Positions 59,101 through 64,000 of a stretch of DNA of 64,000 nt are shown piece by piece (within the stretch, counting starts at the first letter, position 1; each line of letters opens with the position of its first letter). The notes beneath the pieces are model-generated. The model saw only the letters and a program-made list of their open reading frames with translations, searched no databases and was not told the DNA's origin. The stretch comes from Alisma plantago-aquatica (lineage: Eukaryota; Streptophyta; Magnoliopsida; Alismatales; Alismataceae): the NCBI GenBank assembly GCA_963693085.1, contig OY856409.1, forward strand, positions 1,335,769,915-1,335,833,914, given 5' to 3'. The position numbers and the translations under genes are program-made.

Positions 59101-59718
59101 GCTATTAGATTCCTACCAAGTTTAATGAATCTAAACAAAAGGAATTATGGTTACTAAGAGATGTCTAATTGGAAAAATAGTAAAAAAATAAGAAAGAGGA
59201 AAAAGGGGGATTGGATAACAACATAGTCGATAAAGGGTCTAGAAGAAAGGGTGATAAAGTCGAGAATTGAGTATGTTATAGTTTGAGTTATATTTTCCAC
59301 ATGATATACTTAGTCATTTAATTAGGGTTTTAAACTTATGCTAATGGACAAATTGGGAAAATCCTTTTTGAATTGTCTTTGATTCTCTCACTCTAGACCC
59401 AAGGATCACACTATGGTATTAAATTAATACTGGGACCATGGTCTGGTAATACTATTCATCAATTTCCCTTAATTATATTATTGGAGTTAATACATCCTAA
59501 GATTCCATGACTATGAGTTCTCAATGAGTCAATTAGGGTTATAAAGTCCCAAAAATGCTTAATCTATCATCAATTAGTGAATTACACATACTAAAAGGTA
59601 TGTATTCAAAAGAAGGTCAAATAGAGAGAAAAAAGGAGGTTGGATATCACACAGACGAGTAGGGGCCTAGCAGAATGTAGGATTAGCCTATGTGTCTGGA
59701 ATTGAGTATGTTACAACA
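56147..59718 (-). repeat. LTR B2 of family B
   Basis: This 3572-base LTR is the middle one, shared between the two tandem elements. It differs from B1 by scattered substitutions and the roughly 34-base deletion near 57375. Confidence 0.88.
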
Positions 59719-62100
59719 CTCCACCCCTTAAAGAGGATTTTGTCCTCGAAATCAATCCACTGCTAGTCATGAGTGCTAGTTTGTTCTATAGATCCTCATC
59801 TTCCACCACTTAAGCATGAATGACCAATCTTCATATACAAATTTCCCAATAGAACCATTCAGATTGTGACCGCTAAATTGGTGAACTACTCTTGCCTATA
59901 AACATCGATACTCAAGCACCATGTTTCCTATCATTATTACTACTAAGAAAAATTTACTTATCAACATTATCATCATCATCATAAACATCATTAACATTTT
60001 ATTATTTATAATGGTCACTTTATGTATGACGTGCATATATGTCTTGATTTCCTTCCAGTATTAGGGCTATATCTTAAATTTAATTTATTTATGAATTATA
60101 TCAAGGGGGGTCAAATAATGATGTGTTACTTGTCTAAGACAACACTTTTACTTTAATAGACATATTAGGGTTGAGGTGTAAGTTTAGGATTTTGTGTGCC
60201 AATGGATTTTCTCGTTCATATATGAACACTATAGTGTGTTGTATGCAACTATTTGAATTTCTCCTTTACGAGTTAACTTCACACATTACATTAGACATGT
60301 TTTGATTATTGTGTAGTCAATCCCCTATCACTTCTATTTATCATGGTCAAATGGAAATGTTCAAAAATTCCATCATACTTATTATGTTCACCCTAGCCTA
60401 TAATGTATAGTCATCCCTGCCATTGAATTTTTAGCGATTTGGGGTATAGGATATTAATTTGAGCCTTTAAGTGTAATTTACTTTTATCTCCATCTGACTT
60501 AAACACGTCCTTAAGGGTAATTCAAGAATACATTTTAAAATATGTTTTGATTATCAAAGTTACATTTATGATGGTGTGATTAGCAAGACTCATCTAGAAT
60601 TCTCAGTTTGGTAGCCTCTACATATGTTTAAAATTATTGTTGGGAGTTATTCAAGTTTTACTCATTATAGCTGTTATTATTTCCGATTATGCTTATTAAC
60701 TAGATTGTACGGGAACTCCACCCCTTAAAAGGCTAAAACTATAACTTTAGGCATAGCCTAGAGGGGAAAAAGGGTGGATCCGCACGGTCTTATATATATA
60801 TTTAAAACAAGCTATGTCAGTCTTAGGCCTAGGGTATTAGGGTTGAACATGTCAACTAAGGGTACCTCACTAAAGAGCTTCTCTACTACTCAACTTACTT
60901 GTGGTGGTGACTTGGTTCTAAAAATCATCGATGAGATCATAAAAAGAAAAATAATCTTTTGTACATATAATTTAATAATGAAAATAAGTTTTAGCGATAA
61001 AGGACTGGCGATGAAGATGAAATTTTGGAGCCAAAATTGATCTAAGAACCAAGTCGGACACCTACCACAACCTGACACACACCTTACTATCCTATAATCA
61101 CTTCCTTCTACAAAAGAGGTTTGATCCTCCTATCATTTAAAAGGGTCATGTGATAGTTCTCTAATATGCAAGCAATGAGAGAGAGAAGGGAGTATATTGC
61201 TCATAGCCAACAATCGGTCAAAACCTATCCAAGCATGACATCCACCATTTCCCATGTCATTCTTAATCATAATCCCCACTATCTCATCCCAAGTCCTAAT
61301 CGAAACATGAGATTACCCAACATGATAGGCAATGATTTAGGGTTTTCTCCACTATAGTTCCTTTACATGATAAGGTAACCTAAATAGTCCAGATACCCAT
61401 CTCAATCACTAGGTAAACCAAGTACTCCGAGAGAGGTGATAATTTAAGTATGCCTACTATAACATTTAGCTCCATGAAGCAATTCCAATATACAAGAATA
61501 ACAACCCAATGAGGATGGAATTTAGCCCTTGAGGGGATGGCATCATGGCATAGCTATCCTAATATACTCACATTGAGGGCAAGGCATGGTATAAACAAAG
61601 TCGATCTAGTTTAGGATAATACTTAACATCAAAGGAATCTTAATCCTTATCTTAATTTAGGATTTTGTATTTTGCGTTCGTTCATGCTTAGTAACGAAGT
61701 GAATGTATGCTAGGCATGCTAGATCAACATCACATAAAAGGGGTCACATGTGATAGCTAGGGTTACACCTAGCTATGAATGTCCAAGTCAACATACACAT
61801 AATGTAGTCTAGACAGCCTCCCTTAAATCAGGGGATATATCACTAGAAAAGCCAATTGCAGCCCCATAGAGAGGGTAGGGTAGTCTTGGTTTGTCCCATA
61901 CTATGCTTACACAACTGATGTGTTGTAAGAAGAGGTATTGACCAATTTTAGAAGGGATTGAAATACTAATTGGTAAACCACTACAAAGAAATAGGTATGA
62001 CAATAACCTCTAAAAGGTCATCTAAGCACCTAATTGAGGAACAATGTAGGATAACTTGAAATAGTTAATTTACCGACTACTTTTGGCTCTGATACCATTT
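59719..62100 (-). mobile_element. Internal unit B2, non-coding
   Basis: The second internal unit aligns throughout with 53776-56146. The shared motif is slightly changed (AGGATTTTGTCCTCGAAATC, 59734-59753). The primer site is at 62085-62097. No gene is recognised. Confidence 0.8.
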
Positions 62101-63342
62101 TGTATAGAGTGGGGCCCAAAAGGGGATCCACTCAAATGATATAATACAAGAGCCACGTAATAATAAAGTAGCGGAATCAAAACTATTACAACGTCACTTC
62201 ATGATTCATTTATACAATTGTTCCACACCATAATAGGTGATTTTACAAAAACTTGAACTAAGCACAACTAAGCCAGTAGCAGAGGATAACCCACCCATTC
62301 CAAGCTATCCATAATTTCATGTCATGTTAGCGATCTTTTTGATCTCATGTCTTCCAATGTACCTAAACCTGGGTGGAAGGGAACAACACCCAGAACATAG
62401 GAAACAACAAAGAGGTCAGCAAAGGCTGAGTATGTACATATATAAAACACTTTGGGCATTATATAGGGTTAAAAGTGCAAAAAGAGATGTTCCCACAAGA
62501 AAAGGGGGCTGCTTACAAGTAGGTATGTTCAAGAGAAAAGTAACAAAAGAAATGAAGCAAAAGAAACGAGGCATATTAAATTCATATTACAAGCATGATA
62601 ATAAAAGTGTGTCTTGCCATAACAATCATCCACAGATTCATATTAAAACAACAAACATTTGCATGCATAACAATGTAGACTAAATATACCTAAAACAGGG
62701 CCATAACACCATAGGATCATGGCCTAAAAGAAATAAGGGTGTAAATGCACACCCCGGGCGGAATACGCACACCCTATATAAGTATGGTTGTACATAAGTA
62801 CCACTATTCTAGATATTCTAGTCAAACACATAGCATGCATAAATAGAGTGGCAAGACTAACATTTTAGTTAATTTCACATAAAATGGGAATCATAGAAGG
62901 AGGGGTCCAAAGACCCATTATAAATGAATATTCCAACAATCACATGAATTTATATGAATCAAAAGCAGAAAGTATGAATGTCCAACAATTGGATTTTAAA
63001 TAAGATTGATAGTTCAAGAGATGCCTCATTAAAGAAATGTAGGTTCAGTCAAATAATGCCCAAAATAAAATAGAGAATGTACATACCTTATGATCAAACC
63101 TAGATATTCAATAACACCTCTTAAGCACAGGGTCAGGGTTGTCTCAACCTAGTTACAATATATGTGCACTCAATTAATACAAAATACATTAAACTCCTTG
63201 CTCAAAAATCGACCCTATTTTAGGTTGGAAATATGGTCGTGAAACCTATCCGAATAAATCATTCGTATTTTTCTGATTTCAAAAACATATTTATTTGTAT
63301 TTTTCTACTGAAACAATGAATAGTTATGATTTTTACAAGTTA
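62101..63342 (-). repeat. LTR B3, truncated
   Basis: It begins TGTATAGAGTGGGGCCCAAAAGG and matches B1 up to GATTTTTACAAGTTA (counterpart of 51414), where similarity ends abruptly. The remaining 2.3 kb of the LTR are missing. Confidence 0.87.
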
Positions 63343-63426
63343 GACCTGATGGTTTGCGTGTATAGATGAAACCATTTAGTGACTATCCTCATAGAGAATA
63401 CATTAGACCTGATGGTTTGCGTGTAT
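63341..63426. repeat. 23-bp direct repeat at LTR B3 breakpoint
   Basis: TAGACCTGATGGTTTGCGTG followed by TAT occurs at 63341-63363 and again at 63404-63426, the first copy overlapping the end of LTR B3 similarity. Short direct repeats at a breakpoint suggest slippage or filler DNA during end-joining. Confidence 0.85.
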
Positions 63427-64000
63427 CACTTCACCATCAAATTCAGTTCATTAGTGACATAAGTCAATTTTCTTCCTTGTTATTCTTCAATCTGGTTGAT
63501 CGCATGACATGAACATATCTTCAGTACGGGATTCATCTGACCTACTTTTGGTTCTTTAGACCAAAACTCGACTGTGAGGAAGAAGTTCATATATGGTTAT
63601 TTTGTGTGTTGTTCTTAAGATAATATCGGGGTTCTATTGACTATGGAATACTTGTGTGGAGTTATAATGGGTTGTGAAATGAAGCGGGGATGTAGATTTA
63701 TATTAGAGAAGGTTAGTTGAAGGTATTGAAGTTGTAGGTAGTTGAGTGATTGCTTGAGAATTTTGGTGCTCAATATCAAGAGGTATCTGGCTATATAAAG
63801 ACAATTGTCTTATAGGACAAGTCTCAATGGAAAGGATGGAGTCGAGAAAGGAAAATCAAAGCATGACCTAGGTCACAGGGAGTGTGACAGTCGGTTACAT
63901 TCGTAGTGCCATTTTCTCAGCTTCAAGGAAGGTGGTCATGGTGTATTAGGGGTTGGGTCCCCAATTGTAGATGACATCAGTAGAAGGTTTTAAAAGAGAT
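63427..64000. other. Unassigned sequence at window end
   Basis: I see no gene, repeat family or element border I can name in these last 570 bases. The sequence may belong to whatever truncated LTR B3. Confidence 0.4.

Larger units (their letters stand above)
50170..63342 (-). mobile_element. Family B gag-pol-less LTR retrotransposon array (LTR-INT-LTR-INT-partial LTR)
   Basis: LTRs B1 (50170-53775), B2 (56147-59718) and truncated B3 (62101-63342) alternate with internal units 53776-56146 and 59719-62100. Ends are TGTAAAGAG...TTACAACA (plus strand). Primer sites GGCTCTGATACCA (56131-56143 and 62085-62097) and pyrimidine tracts CCACCCCTTAAAG give the minus-strand orientation. The internal units are about 2.37 kb and contain no recognisable gag or pol. 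The copies look very similar by eye, suggesting a fairly recent origin. It is LARD-like, as in family A. Confidence 0.87.

Overview
This is a plant nuclear window made almost entirely of nested transposable elements. The evidence is: Ty3/gypsy-type LTR elements primed by initiator tRNA-Met, a CACTA (En/Spm) transposon with a TNP2-type transposase, a PIF/Harbinger transposon with a Myb/SANT partner gene, and intron-split genes with GT..AG borders. The only candidate host gene has a GC-rich 5' part in otherwise AT-rich DNA, which fits a monocot, but I cannot name the species.

Layout. Bases 1-26146 hold an array of a gag-pol-less (LARD-like) LTR retrotransposon, family A: LTR - internal - LTR - internal - LTR, minus strand, LTRs of about 5.15 kb and internal units of about 2.28 kb. 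Its third LTR is split by a second gag-pol-less element, family C (13263-24702; LTRs about 3.88 kb, internal 3.68 kb). Bases 26147-27018 are anciently repetitive spacer. Bases 27022-47260 are one PIF/Harbinger transposon with TAA target duplications. Its minus-strand cargo runs from right to left: a Myb/SANT gene, a DDE transposase, two genes with GRF-like zinc-binding signatures, and a second Myb/SANT-like gene. A 9.7 kb CACTA transposon (34147-43838, TGA target duplication) sits inside it, carrying a TNP2 transposase pseudogene and a Transposase_24/Ulp1-protease pseudogene. Bases 47264-49490 are the only stretch not clearly transposon; a small single-pass membrane protein gene lies there on the minus strand (about 48100-48662). 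Bases 49490-49895 look like a LINE reverse-transcriptase remnant and 49930-50169 an old LTR relative. Bases 50170-63342 hold a second LTR - internal - LTR - internal - LTR array, family B, with a truncated third LTR. The final 650 bases are unassigned.

How it works together. None of the three LTR families encodes its own proteins, yet all have the same tRNA-iMet primer site and the same short motif beside the polypurine tract, so they were probably mobilised by the same kind of autonomous Ty3/gypsy partner. The Harbinger and CACTA genes are interrupted almost only by nonsense codons, with very few frameshifts, which fits decay by cytosine deamination in methylated, silenced DNA.
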